Positions 35,432-44,100 of a DNA stretch of 64,000 nucleotides are shown piece by piece. The translations under genes and the position numbers were made by a program. The DNA is from Sorangium aterium (GTDB lineage Bacteria; Myxococcota_A; Polyangia; Polyangiales; Polyangiaceae): contig NZ_JAQNDK010000001.1 of assembly GCF_028368935.1 (NCBI RefSeq), forward strand, positions 248,001-312,000, given 5' to 3'. Within the stretch, counting starts at the first letter, position 1, and every line of letters begins with the position of its first letter. A model generated the notes under the pieces. That model ran no database searches, was not told where the DNA came from, and worked only from the letters and a program-made list of their open reading frames with translations.

Positions 35432-37261
35432 CTACGACGGCAGCACCCGGAGCCGCCCTCGCTGCGCCGCTGCGTCGCGTCCGCCCGCTTCGGCCGGACG
35501 CGCAGGCGCGGGCCGCGCCACGGCCTGCGGCCACGCCGCGAAGTCCTCCGGGAGCGGCCCCGGGAGCGCCGGCTGCGCGGTCCGCTCCAGGAGCTGGAAG
35601 TCGCAGCGCGCGACGAGATCGAGCGGGAGCCCCTTGCCCGGCCCGCCCTTCGCGAACCACGCGCGCGCCGCCTGCACGTTGCGGATGAGCACGGCGTGCT
35701 GCGGGTCGCGCTTCGCCGCCGCCGTGAAGTGGTCCTGCATCGCCTGCCAGTCGCGCCGGCCCGCCGCGACGCACGCGAGCGCGTTGAGCGCGAGCCCCGG
35801 CAGCGGGTGGCCGAGCTCCAGCGCGCGCGCGGCGTGCCGCTCCGCGAGGTCGAGCTGCCCCGCGTCGAGGTAGGCGACGCCGAGCTCCAGGTGCGCCGCG
35901 TGGTGGTCGCCGAGCCGCTCGAGGATCGCCAGGCGCTCCTCCACCCCCTCGCGGTAGAGCTCGCGCAGCCCCTTGTTCTGCTCGAACCAGGCGCTCATCA
36001 GCGCCGTGTCCTCCTCCGAGGCGTCGAACGGCGTCTTGAGCTCCTGGAAGTCGCCGCGGAAGTAGACGTCGCGCTCCAGCCAGCCCGCCGCCTCGGCGTC
36101 GTCGAAGTCACGCGTGCCGGGGTAGATGGACAGGCACGAGAAGATGTACTGGTGCGGCCTCGCCGCCTCCAGGAACGCGAGCGTCTCGCGGAACGTCTCC
36201 GCCGTCTCGCCGCGGTTGCCCAGCATCATGTAGTAGCGGACCTGGATCCCGTACTTCTTCGCGAGCTCCGTCGACTCGATGATCTTCTTGACCGTGATCT
36301 TCTTGTCGATGTTCTTCAGGATGGACGGCGAGCCCGACTCGACGCCGAGGCTCAGGCGCTGGCAGCCGGCGAGGCGCATCTCGCGGAGCAGCTCCTCGCC
36401 GAGCACGTCGACGCGCGTGTCGCAGCTCCACAGGAAAGAGATCTTCCTATCGCGGATGCCGCGGCAGATCTCGATGACGCGCTTGCGGTTCGTCGTGAAG
36501 GTGTCGTCCTTGATCTGGACCATCTTCACCGGCAGCTTCGCCACGGCGGCCTCGATGGAGTCGAGGACGTAGGGCACCGATTGACCCCGGAAGCCGCGGC
36601 CCCACGTCGCCTCGGCCCCGCAGAACGTGCACGCCCAGGCGCAGCCGCGCGAGGTCATCACGATGTGCGTGGCGAAGTGGTCGTGCGGCGACGCGAGCGC
36701 GTCGAGCTCCTCGATCGCGGGCCGGGGCGGGCCGAGCTCGACCCGGCCGTCGACGCGGTAAGCCGTGCCGGCGACGCCGAGCGCGGGGCGGCCGGCCTCG
36801 AGGCGCTCGAGGAGCTCGAGGAACGAGTGCTCGCTCTCGCCGAGCGTCACCGTGTCGATCTCGGGGTGGTGCCGCAGCATCTCGGCCGCGAGCGGGGTCG
36901 CGTGCGGCCCGCCGACGACGATGTGCGCCCCGGGGTGGAGCCGCCGGATGCACCGGGCGGTGAGCGCCACGCCGCGCCGGTTGGCGGTCCAGCACGACAG
37001 GCCGAACACGTCCGCACCGAGCTCGCGCACGACCCGCTCGACCTGCGAGAACGGGTACGACGAGAGGTTCAGCACCTTCACCTGGTGGCCCGCGCGGATG
37101 GCCTGCGCGCCCAGCGAGAAGAGCCCGTACGGGGTCTGGTGGAAGTCCGGGTCGAGGTCGCCCTCGCGGTACTCGGCCGGCGGGCCGTCGCCGCTCGCGT
37201 CGAGCGCCTCCCCGGGCGCGGGGATCTTCCAGGGCGGTGGGTAGAGCAGCGCGATGCGCAT
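35432..37261 (-). CDS. B12-binding radical SAM protein with C-terminal TPR region
   Basis: A 609-residue protein. It opens with a cobalamin-binding domain (about 1-150: MRIALLYPPPWKIPAP, FGLSCWTANRRG, HIVVGGPHATPLAAEML). The radical SAM domain follows at about 195-410, with the 4Fe-4S motif C-x3-C-x2-C in TSRGCAWACTFCGAE, SLGVESGSPSILKNIDK and the SAM-contact strand RYYMMLGNRGETAETF. From about 430 the sequence becomes helical and TPR-like (LELGVAYLDAGQLDLAERHA). The gene starts 26 nt after the GH1 gene stop with AGGA close upstream, so they are likely co-transcribed. B12 radical SAM enzymes methylate, epimerise or rearrange unreactive carbons; the substrate is unknown. Confidence 0.9.
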   Translation of the reverse strand: MRIALLYPPPWKIPAPGEALDASGDGPPAEYREGDLDPDFHQTPYGLFSLGAQAIRAGHQVKVLNLSSYPFSQVERVVRELGADVFGLSCWTANRRGVALTARCIRRLHPGAHIVVGGPHATPLAAEMLRHHPEIDTVTLGESEHSFLELLERLEAGRPALGVAGTAYRVDGRVELGPPRPAIEELDALASPHDHFATHIVMTSRGCAWACTFCGAEATWGRGFRGQSVPYVLDSIEAAVAKLPVKMVQIKDDTFTTNRKRVIEICRGIRDRKISFLWSCDTRVDVLGEELLREMRLAGCQRLSLGVESGSPSILKNIDKKITVKKIIESTELAKKYGIQVRYYMMLGNRGETAETFRETLAFLEAARPHQYIFSCLSIYPGTRDFDDAEAAGWLERDVYFRGDFQELKTPFDASEEDTALMSAWFEQNKGLRELYREGVEERLAILERLGDHHAAHLELGVAYLDAGQLDLAERHAARALELGHPLPGLALNALACVAAGRRDWQAMQDHFTAAAKRDPQHAVLIRNVQAARAWFAKGGPGKGLPLDLVARCDFQLLERTAQPALPGPLPEDFAAWPQAVARPAPARPAEAGGRDAAAQRGRLRVLPS

Positions 37262-37287
37262 CGTTCCTGCCTTTCCGGTGCCGTCGA

Positions 37288-38571
37288 TCACGCGGGCGCG
37301 GCGCCGCGCTCGCTCCGCGCGCCGCCGGGGCCGTCGGCGTCGATGCGGCGCGCGCGCGCGATCCGGGCGTAGAGCTCGGCGCTCGGCCGCGGGCTGCGCT
37401 CCTGGGTCACGCGGTCGACCTCGACGAGCCCGAAGCGCGGGGCGTACCCCTCGGCCCACTCGAAGCCGTCGAGCAGCGACCAGTGCATGTACCCGCGCAC
37501 GTCGACGCCGCGCTCGATGGCCCGCGCGACCTCCGCGAGGTGCCGCACGAGGAACCGCGGGCGCTGGTCGTCGTCGGCGTCGGCGATGCCGTTCTCCGTG
37601 ATGTAGATCGGGACCCGGGCGCGGGGCCACCAGGCGTCGAGCACGTGGCCGAGGCCCTCGGGGTAGATCTCCCAGCCGAGATCGCTGACCTCCGCCCCCT
37701 CGGGGACGAGCCGCCGGAGGAACCCCGCGCGCGCGTGCGCCGGCGAGAAGCGGACAAGGTCGCGGCTGTAGTAGTTCACGCCGAAGAAGTCGTGCAGGCC
37801 GCTGTCGCAGACGGCGCGCGCGAAGGCGTCGTTGAACAGCCGCTCGAAGAGGGCCGCCCACATGCGGTCGGCGAGCCGCCCGAACCGCTCGGGCTCGATG
37901 ACGCGCAGGTGGTGCGCCACGCCGACCGAGATGGAATGCCCGCGCCGGCCCGCGGCCTCGTGCATAGCGCGGTACATGGCGGCGTGGGCGCGGAAGAGGT
38001 TCTGGTGGGCGCGCACCGCCTCGACGGGCGAGCTTCGCGCAGGCGGCCAGACGCCGAGCAGGTGGGCCTGCAGGGCGAGCATGTTGGGCTCGTTGATGGT
38101 GATCCAGAGCTGGCACAGGTCGCCGAGCGCCTCGACGGCGCGCTCGGCGAAGCGCGAGAGGAGCGCCGGCAGCTCCTGCGAGAGCAGGCCGCCCCGCTGC
38201 GCGACCCAGCGCGGCAGGGTGACGTGGTGGACGGTGACCATCGGGGTGATCCCGGCCTCCCGGTGCGCGCCGAGCACGTCCCGGTAGTGGTCCCACGTGG
38301 CGGGATCGAACTCGCCCGGCTCCCGCTCGACGCGGGCCCACTCGATGGAGAGCCGGTGCGCCCCCATACAGAGCCGCGCCTGGAGCGCGACGTCCTCGCG
38401 GAAGCGGTGCAGCTGGTCGCACGCGTCGTCCGGCGTGTCGCCGCCGCGGACGCGCCCCGGCTCGCGCGCGAACGCGGCCCAGTCGCTCTGCGCGCAGTGC
38501 CCCTCGACCTGTGTGGCGGAGGCGGCAGTGCCGAACAGGAACCCGTCCGGGAAGCGCAGATCCTCACCCAT
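37288..38571 (-). CDS. GH1 beta-glucosidase-like glycoside hydrolase
   Basis: A 427-residue cytoplasmic enzyme (no signal peptide) of glycoside hydrolase family 1, shorter than the usual 450-480 residues. Start: FPDGFLFGTAASATQVEG. The acid/base Glu161 is in TINEPN and the nucleophile Glu326 in YITENGI; the late signature WSLLDGFEWAEGYAPRFGL is also present. The retaining mechanism cleaves beta-linked glucosides or related sugars. VHHVTLPRWVAQRGG replaces the common HWDLPQAL-like segment (His kept), so specificity may be unusual. Its first base-pairs overlap those of a divergent TPR gene frame (shared CATG at 38569-38572). Confidence 0.93.
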   Translation of the reverse strand: MGEDLRFPDGFLFGTAASATQVEGHCAQSDWAAFAREPGRVRGGDTPDDACDQLHRFREDVALQARLCMGAHRLSIEWARVEREPGEFDPATWDHYRDVLGAHREAGITPMVTVHHVTLPRWVAQRGGLLSQELPALLSRFAERAVEALGDLCQLWITINEPNMLALQAHLLGVWPPARSSPVEAVRAHQNLFRAHAAMYRAMHEAAGRRGHSISVGVAHHLRVIEPERFGRLADRMWAALFERLFNDAFARAVCDSGLHDFFGVNYYSRDLVRFSPAHARAGFLRRLVPEGAEVSDLGWEIYPEGLGHVLDAWWPRARVPIYITENGIADADDDQRPRFLVRHLAEVARAIERGVDVRGYMHWSLLDGFEWAEGYAPRFGLVEVDRVTQERSPRPSAELYARIARARRIDADGPGGARSERGAAPA

Positions 38572-38665
38572 GAGCGCGCATCCTACGCGAACTCGCGCCG
38601 GGCGGCTGCCTTCCGGAGCAGCCGTCCGTTTGCTCGACGGGCCCGGCGCCGGTACGCTCGGCCCG

Positions 38666-39394
38666 GTGTGCGCGGCGCGGTGCGTAGATGCGGGGGGCGC
38701 GCGCCGCCGAGCGCGCGCCCTCGCCGCCGCCTCGCTCGCCGCGGCGCTGCTCCACGGGGCCGCGCCGGCCCGGGCGGACGGGGTCGGCTGGGCGACGGCC
38801 CAGGCCGCCGAGCTGACGCGCCAGGCCGAGGCCCGCGCCGCGGCCGGCGAGGCCGACGTGGCGCTGCAGCGGTACCTGGAGGCGGTCCGCTTCGACGCGA
38901 CCTACGGCCCGGCGTACCTCGGGCTGGGCGCGCTGTACGAGCGGGCGGGCGATCCGCGCGAGGCGGAGCGCGCGTATACCGTGGGGCTGGACCACGTGAG
39001 CGCCTTCGTCGAGGGCCACCGCGCCAGGGCGGCGCTGCGGTCGCGCGAGGGGCGGCGCGAGGAGGCGATCGCCGACATGGAAGCGGCGGCGGCGCTGCGC
39101 GGCGACGACGGCGAGCTGCTCCAGGAGCTCGCAGCCGCGTACGTGGCGGCGGGCGCCCTGCCGGCGGCGCTCGGCGTCGCGCGGCGGCTCTCGGCGCTCG
39201 CCGCGCGGAACGGCGATCGCGCCCTCGCGGCCGCGGCGACGACGCAGGCGCGCGCGCTGTCGGTGCTTGTCGGCGAGGCCGATCCGGTGCGCGCCGGCGG
39301 CGCCGATCGCGGCCCGGTCCGGCGCGCGCTCGCGCGGTACGCCGCGGGGCCTGCGCGGGGGAGCGCGGCGGCTCGGCATCGCGAAGGGCGGTGA
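38666..39394 (+). CDS. Exported TPR protein
   Basis: A TPR protein of about 242 residues if started at the GTG at 38666, which puts a signal-like segment (ARALAAASLAAALLHGAAPARA) near the N-terminus. An in-frame ATG at 38570 would give 274 residues but overlaps the GH1 start codon and leaves no room for a promoter. The body has two to three TPR units (GEADVALQRYLEAVRFDATY, YGPAYLGLGALYERAGDPRE, HRARAALRSREGRREEAIAD) and an Ala-rich C-terminus. Likely periplasmic scaffold; partner unknown. Confidence 0.65.
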   Translation: MCAARCVDAGGARRRARALAAASLAAALLHGAAPARADGVGWATAQAAELTRQAEARAAAGEADVALQRYLEAVRFDATYGPAYLGLGALYERAGDPREAERAYTVGLDHVSAFVEGHRARAALRSREGRREEAIADMEAAAALRGDDGELLQELAAAYVAAGALPAALGVARRLSALAARNGDRALAAAATTQARALSVLVGEADPVRAGGADRGPVRRALARYAAGPARGSAAARHREGR

Positions 39395-39828
39395 TGCCAC
39401 GACGCCGGCCCGGCGGCCGTATCGGCCACGGGGAGCGGCCTGCGGCGCGGCTCGCTCGACCTCCTGTCGGACGGGCCGCCTGCGGCTGAGCCCCTCTATC
39501 CAGGCCGGCGAGCCCGGATAACGGGGCTCGCCCGCGGCGAGCGGCCCCGGACGGGGCAGATTGTCACGTTCGCCCCGCCGCCCGAGGAGCAGCGCGCCGT
39601 GGTTGCGAGCAGCGCGCCGGGGCCGGATCTCCCCGGCGATGTCCCGCTGGCACCTCGGTTGCTGCAGCTTCTGTTGAAGCTCCGCGCCGCGGTTGCACGC
39701 GCAGGCTGGCACGGGATCGGCACGGATACCCCTCGTCCAGAACCTCGGCGCATCTCTGCAGAGCGCGGCGGCCTGCGCCTCTCGGCCGGCCGGCGCGCCG
39801 CCCCCCTGAAGGGAGAAAGCGAGAACCC
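39395..39828. other. 434-nt gap between TPR and dehydrogenase genes
   Basis: The gap holds a strong hairpin (39507-39532) and the palindrome CTCTGCAGAG at 39754-39763, about 65 nt before the dehydrogenase start, which could be an operator. GAAGGGAG near 39808 provides the dehydrogenase ribosome binding site region. No coding frame with recognisable features was found. Confidence 0.5.
39507..39532 (+). terminator. 9-bp perfect hairpin after the TPR gene
   Basis: GGCGAGCCC and GGGCTCGCC pair perfectly around an 8-nt loop, 113 nt after the TPR stop codon. No T-tract; termination is inferred. Confidence 0.4.
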
Positions 39829-41079
39829 ATGAAGGCGGTAGTGTTTCACGGCATCGGCGACATCCGGATGGACGACGTCAAGGAGCCGAAGATCAAGGAG
39901 CCGACCGACGCGATCCTCCGGATCACGGCGAGCGCCATCTGCGGGACCGATCTCCACTTCGTCCGCGGCACGATGCCAGGGATGGTGCCGGGCACGGTCC
40001 TCGGCCACGAGGCGGTCGGCGTCGTCGAGGAGCTCGGCGCCGACGTGCGGAACCTGAAGAAGGGCGATCGCGTCGTCGTGCCCTCGACGATCGCGTGCGG
40101 CTATTGCTCGTACTGTCGCGCCGCGTACTACGCGCAGTGCGACAACGCGAACCCGAACGGCAAGCACGCGGGCACGGCGTTCTTCGGCGGCCCCGCCGCA
40201 TCGGGCCCGTTCAACGGGCTGCAGGCCGAGCTCGCGCGCATCCCGTTCGCCGGCGTCGGCCTCGTCAAGCTGCCGAACGGCGTCAGCGACGACCAGGCCA
40301 TTCTGCTCTCCGACATCTTCCCGACGGCGTACTTCGGCGCCGAGCTCGCCGAGATCAAGCCCGGCGACACGGTCGCGATCTTCGGCTGCGGCCCTGTCGG
40401 CCTGTTCACGATCGCGAGCGCCAAGCTCATGGGCGCGGGGCGCATCATCGCGGTCGATCGCGTGCCCGACCGCCTCGAGATGGCGCGCGAGCAGGGCGCC
40501 GAGACCGTCGACTTCTCCGCCGAGGACCCGATCGAGGCCATCCTGCGCCTCACCGGCGGCATCGGCGTGGACCGGGCGATCGACGCCGTGGGCGTCGACG
40601 CCGAGCGCCCGCACGAAGGCCCCGCCCACAAGGAGGCGAAGCAGCAGGCCAAGGCGTTCGACCTCGAGGTCAAGCAGATCGCCCCCGACGCGCGGACCAC
40701 GGGCGACGCCTTCCGCGCCGGCGACGGGCCGTCGCAGGTGCTGCAGTGGGCCGTCCGGTGCGTGGCCAAGGCGGGGACCATCGCCGTCATCGGCGTCTAT
40801 CCGCAGACGTCGCGCACGTTCCCCATCGGAGAGGCCATGAACAAGAACCTCACCCTCCAGATGGGCAACTGCAATCACAGGAAGTACATCCCGAAGCTCG
40901 TGGACCTCGTGCAGACGGGGCAGGTGGAGCCCACCGCGATCCTCACCAAGAAAGCGCCCCTGGAATCGGCGATCGACGCCTACAAGGCCTTCGATCGGCG
41001 AGACGCCGGGTGGGTGAAGGTCGAGCTCCGCCCGTCGCGGGCCGGGGCGCCTGCCCACCTGGACCGCGCCGTCGCGTAG
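39829..41079 (+). CDS. Zinc-dependent alcohol/formaldehyde dehydrogenase (MDR family)
   Basis: A 416-residue medium-chain dehydrogenase of the glutathione-independent formaldehyde dehydrogenase-like subgroup. Catalytic zinc ligands: Cys38 (AICGTDLHF) and His60-Glu61 (LGHEAVG). Structural zinc: CGYCSYCRAAYYAQC. The Rossmann motif is FGCGPVGLF followed by AVDRVPDRL, an Asp that favours NAD. The long insertion with SDIFPTAYFGAELAEI, QVLQWAVRCVAKAGTIAVIG and MGNCNHRKYIPKL is typical of this subgroup. The cytoplasmic enzyme probably oxidises aldehydes or alcohols; the natural substrate is unknown. It faces the first giant kinase gene tail-to-tail. Confidence 0.92.
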   Translation: MKAVVFHGIGDIRMDDVKEPKIKEPTDAILRITASAICGTDLHFVRGTMPGMVPGTVLGHEAVGVVEELGADVRNLKKGDRVVVPSTIACGYCSYCRAAYYAQCDNANPNGKHAGTAFFGGPAASGPFNGLQAELARIPFAGVGLVKLPNGVSDDQAILLSDIFPTAYFGAELAEIKPGDTVAIFGCGPVGLFTIASAKLMGAGRIIAVDRVPDRLEMAREQGAETVDFSAEDPIEAILRLTGGIGVDRAIDAVGVDAERPHEGPAHKEAKQQAKAFDLEVKQIAPDARTTGDAFRAGDGPSQVLQWAVRCVAKAGTIAVIGVYPQTSRTFPIGEAMNKNLTLQMGNCNHRKYIPKLVDLVQTGQVEPTAILTKKAPLESAIDAYKAFDRRDAGWVKVELRPSRAGAPAHLDRAVA

Positions 41080-41083
41080 TCCG

Positions 41084-41133
41084 GCGCCGCCGGATCGAGG
41101 CGGCTCGCGGCGCCCGCCCCCCGCCGGCGGCGC
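41084..41133. terminator. Long-range 10-bp inverted repeat between convergent genes
   Basis: GCGCCGCCGG and CCGGCGGCGC form a perfect 10-bp stem around 30 nt, filling the gap between the dehydrogenase and the first giant kinase gene. It could stop transcription from both sides. GC-rich DNA makes chance repeats likelier. Confidence 0.35.
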
Positions 41134-44100
41134 TCAGCTCGGCAGAGCGCTCGGATCGACCGTGCGCGGCGGCCCGGCGCGCGGCAGCTCGACGATGAAC
41201 ATGGCGCCGGCGCCGGGCGCGCTCTGGACGCGGATCGAGCCGCCGTGCGCCTCCGCGATCCTGCGGCTGATGTAGAGGCCGAGCCCCAGCCCGCCGTAGT
41301 GCCGGTTGGACACGGCGCGCTCGAAGCGCTCGAAGATGCACTCCTGGCGCGCCGGATCGACGCCGATCCCCTGATCCCTGACCGAGAGCCACGCCATTCC
41401 GGCCTCCTCGCCGAGGACGACCTCGATGGGCTTGCCTGCGCCGAACTTGATCGCATTGGCGAGCAGGTTCGTCACGATTTGATCGACGCGAGAGCGATCC
41501 CAGCGGCCCACGATCCGGCCGCCGTCCCGGAGCGAGGCCGAGCACCCGGCGCGCTCCAGATCCTGCCTAAACCGCGCGAGCACGTCGCGGGCGACCTCCC
41601 GGAGGTCGACCTCGGCGACGCTGAGCCTCAGCCGAGCCGCGTCGATCTGCGAGACATCGAGGAGCTCGCTGTTCAGGCGGGTCAGGCGCGCTCCCTGCCG
41701 CAGCGCGCGGTCGACCTGCCTGCCCATGGCCTGCGGATCCCAGATCCGACCCGACCGGATGGCCCTATCCATCGCCTCGAGCGTGAGCGTGAGCGACGTC
41801 ATCGGCGTGTTGAGCTCGTGCGTCGCCACCGTCAGGAACTCGTCCCGCATCCGGACGGCCTCCTGGGCGGCACGGTAGAGCCGCGAATTGTCGATCGCCA
41901 TCGCCGCCCGGCGCGCAACTTCCTGCACGAGCTCGAGATCTGCCTCCCCGTAGCGGCGCCCCGGTACGGACGAGACGACGTTCAGCACCCCGAGCGGCTG
42001 TCCCCGCGTCACGAGCGGCACGGTGATGGAGCTATGCGTCCCGAGCTCGCGGAGGAGCCTTTCGTGCCCGTCGTCCTCGGCGTATCTGCGGAGGAGCTCG
42101 TCGGAGATCTCGGGGAGCAGGAGCGGCTCGCAGTCCCCGAGGACGCGGGCCGCCCGGTGGGGCGAATCCCGGCCAGGAGGGTATCGCCGTCGTAGCTCCG
42201 CGAGCAAAAGCTGCTTCGCAGGATCTCTGTGAGCCGAGGCCGCGGGCCGGGCCTCTCCACTGTCGACGACATCGATGATGCACCAGTCGCAGAGCGATCG
42301 CACCGACAGCCGCGCGAGCCGCGACAGCGTCTCCCCGTAATCGAGCGACCCGGAAAGGATCTCCCCGGCCTCGGCCAGGAACGCCGCGCGCCGCACGGCC
42401 GTCTCCGCCGCGGTCCGGGCAGACTGCTCCTTCGAGAGGAGCCGCGCGTTCTCCAGGGAAATCGCCGCCTGCGAGGCGAGGAGCGAGAGGACGGTGAGCC
42501 TCTCCTGCGTGAACGCGCCGGCGAGGAGGTTGTTCTCGAGGAAGAGCAGGCCCACCACCTCGGCTCGCCTCAGGATGGGCATGCAGAGGAGCGATCTGGG
42601 CCGATTCCGCGCGAAGTAGACGTCGCCGGAGAACCTGCCCGCATCGGCGGTCGCGTCGTGCAGGATGACGCGCTCCTCCGTCCGCCACACGTAGTCGACC
42701 ACCGACGAGGGGAGGCGCCGCGAGGAATCCACCGGCCCCGGCTCGAGGGTGCTCATCACCGCCCCTCCCTCCTCGAGCGCGGCCTCCGCTTCGATCGAGG
42801 GCCTTCCGTCCTGACTCAGGACGATGCAGGCCCTCTGCGCGCCGCCCTGCTCGAGCACGACCTCGAGCAGCGTGCGAAGGAGCCTGTCGAGGAAGATCTC
42901 GCCCGAGATGGCCTGCGAGGCCTTGGTCACCGAGAGCAGGTCGAGCTGCTCGGGCCGAGCCGCGAAGGTGGCGGTGAACGGGGTGGGCCTCGGCTCTCGG
43001 AGGTGCGGATTCTCCCTGTCGAGCTGCGCCACCTTGCCGTCGGCGCCCCAGCGGGCGTAGCAGGTCCGCGCGTCGCCCAGGTAGGTGTCGGCGAACCTGT
43101 CGAGCCCCCGTGCTCGGTAGAACCGAGACGCGACCTCGCAGGCGACCGCCTCGTTGTGGACGAAGCCGCTGGCGCGCGCCAGGTGGATGGCCTCTTCGTA
43201 GAGGCGCTCGGCGTCGAGGTGCCGGTCCTCGATTCGCGCGATCTCGGCGGCGACCAGCGCCGCGCGGTTCCCGAAGTTCTCGGGACAGCTCATCGCCCAG
43301 CGCTGGAGCTGCTGGTGGTGGGCGATGATGGCATCCCAGTGCCGGCAGCGCTCGTCGGCGGTCGCCGCGTCGTGGTGGGCTGCCCGCGCGAGCGCTCCAT
43401 AGAAATGGTACTCCGCCGCCTCGAAGAACGACGCCGACGACCCGAGGAGCCGCTCTGCCTGCGAGGCTGCCTCGACGGCGGAGGCGTGGTCCGCCGCGTA
43501 GAAGCGCCCTTGCAGCTTGCGGATCCAGTACCAGCAGGCGGCGACCGTCAGCGCGGGATCGCTCATGAGGTGCCGCTCGAACCGGCCCTCGTCGAACTCC
43601 GCGTCGTTGAAGGTGGAGAAGTCCGGCGAGAGGCCCCGGAGCGCCCTGATGAGCCGGCGGTTTCCCGTATAGATGTCGACGATGAGATGGAACCTCGCCC
43701 TCCGCGCGAACTCGAGCTCTCTCTCGGCTTCGCGCTGCGCTTCGTCGAGCAGATCGCCGCCCGAGAGCAGGAGCGAGACCAGGGAGCTTCCGGTATAGGC
43801 CACATACGCGAGGTCGCCTGTCTCCTGCGCCACGTCGCGGGCGCGCCGCATGAGCTCGATGCTGGCGCGCAGGTGCCTCGTCCAGGGCAGGACCATGAAC
43901 GCGAAGGTCGCGTAGACGCGGGCCTTGAAGCGGAGCAATCCGTGCTTCTCCACCAGATCGAAGCCCAGCTTGCCGAAGCGGTACGCCGCCTGGTAGTCGC
44001 CGAAGCGCGGGCCGAGGCACGTGCTGAGGTAGACGTAGGCGAAGGACGAGGCGTCGCTGTTTCCGTGCTCGATGCTGAGGTTCACGGCGCGACCCAGGAT

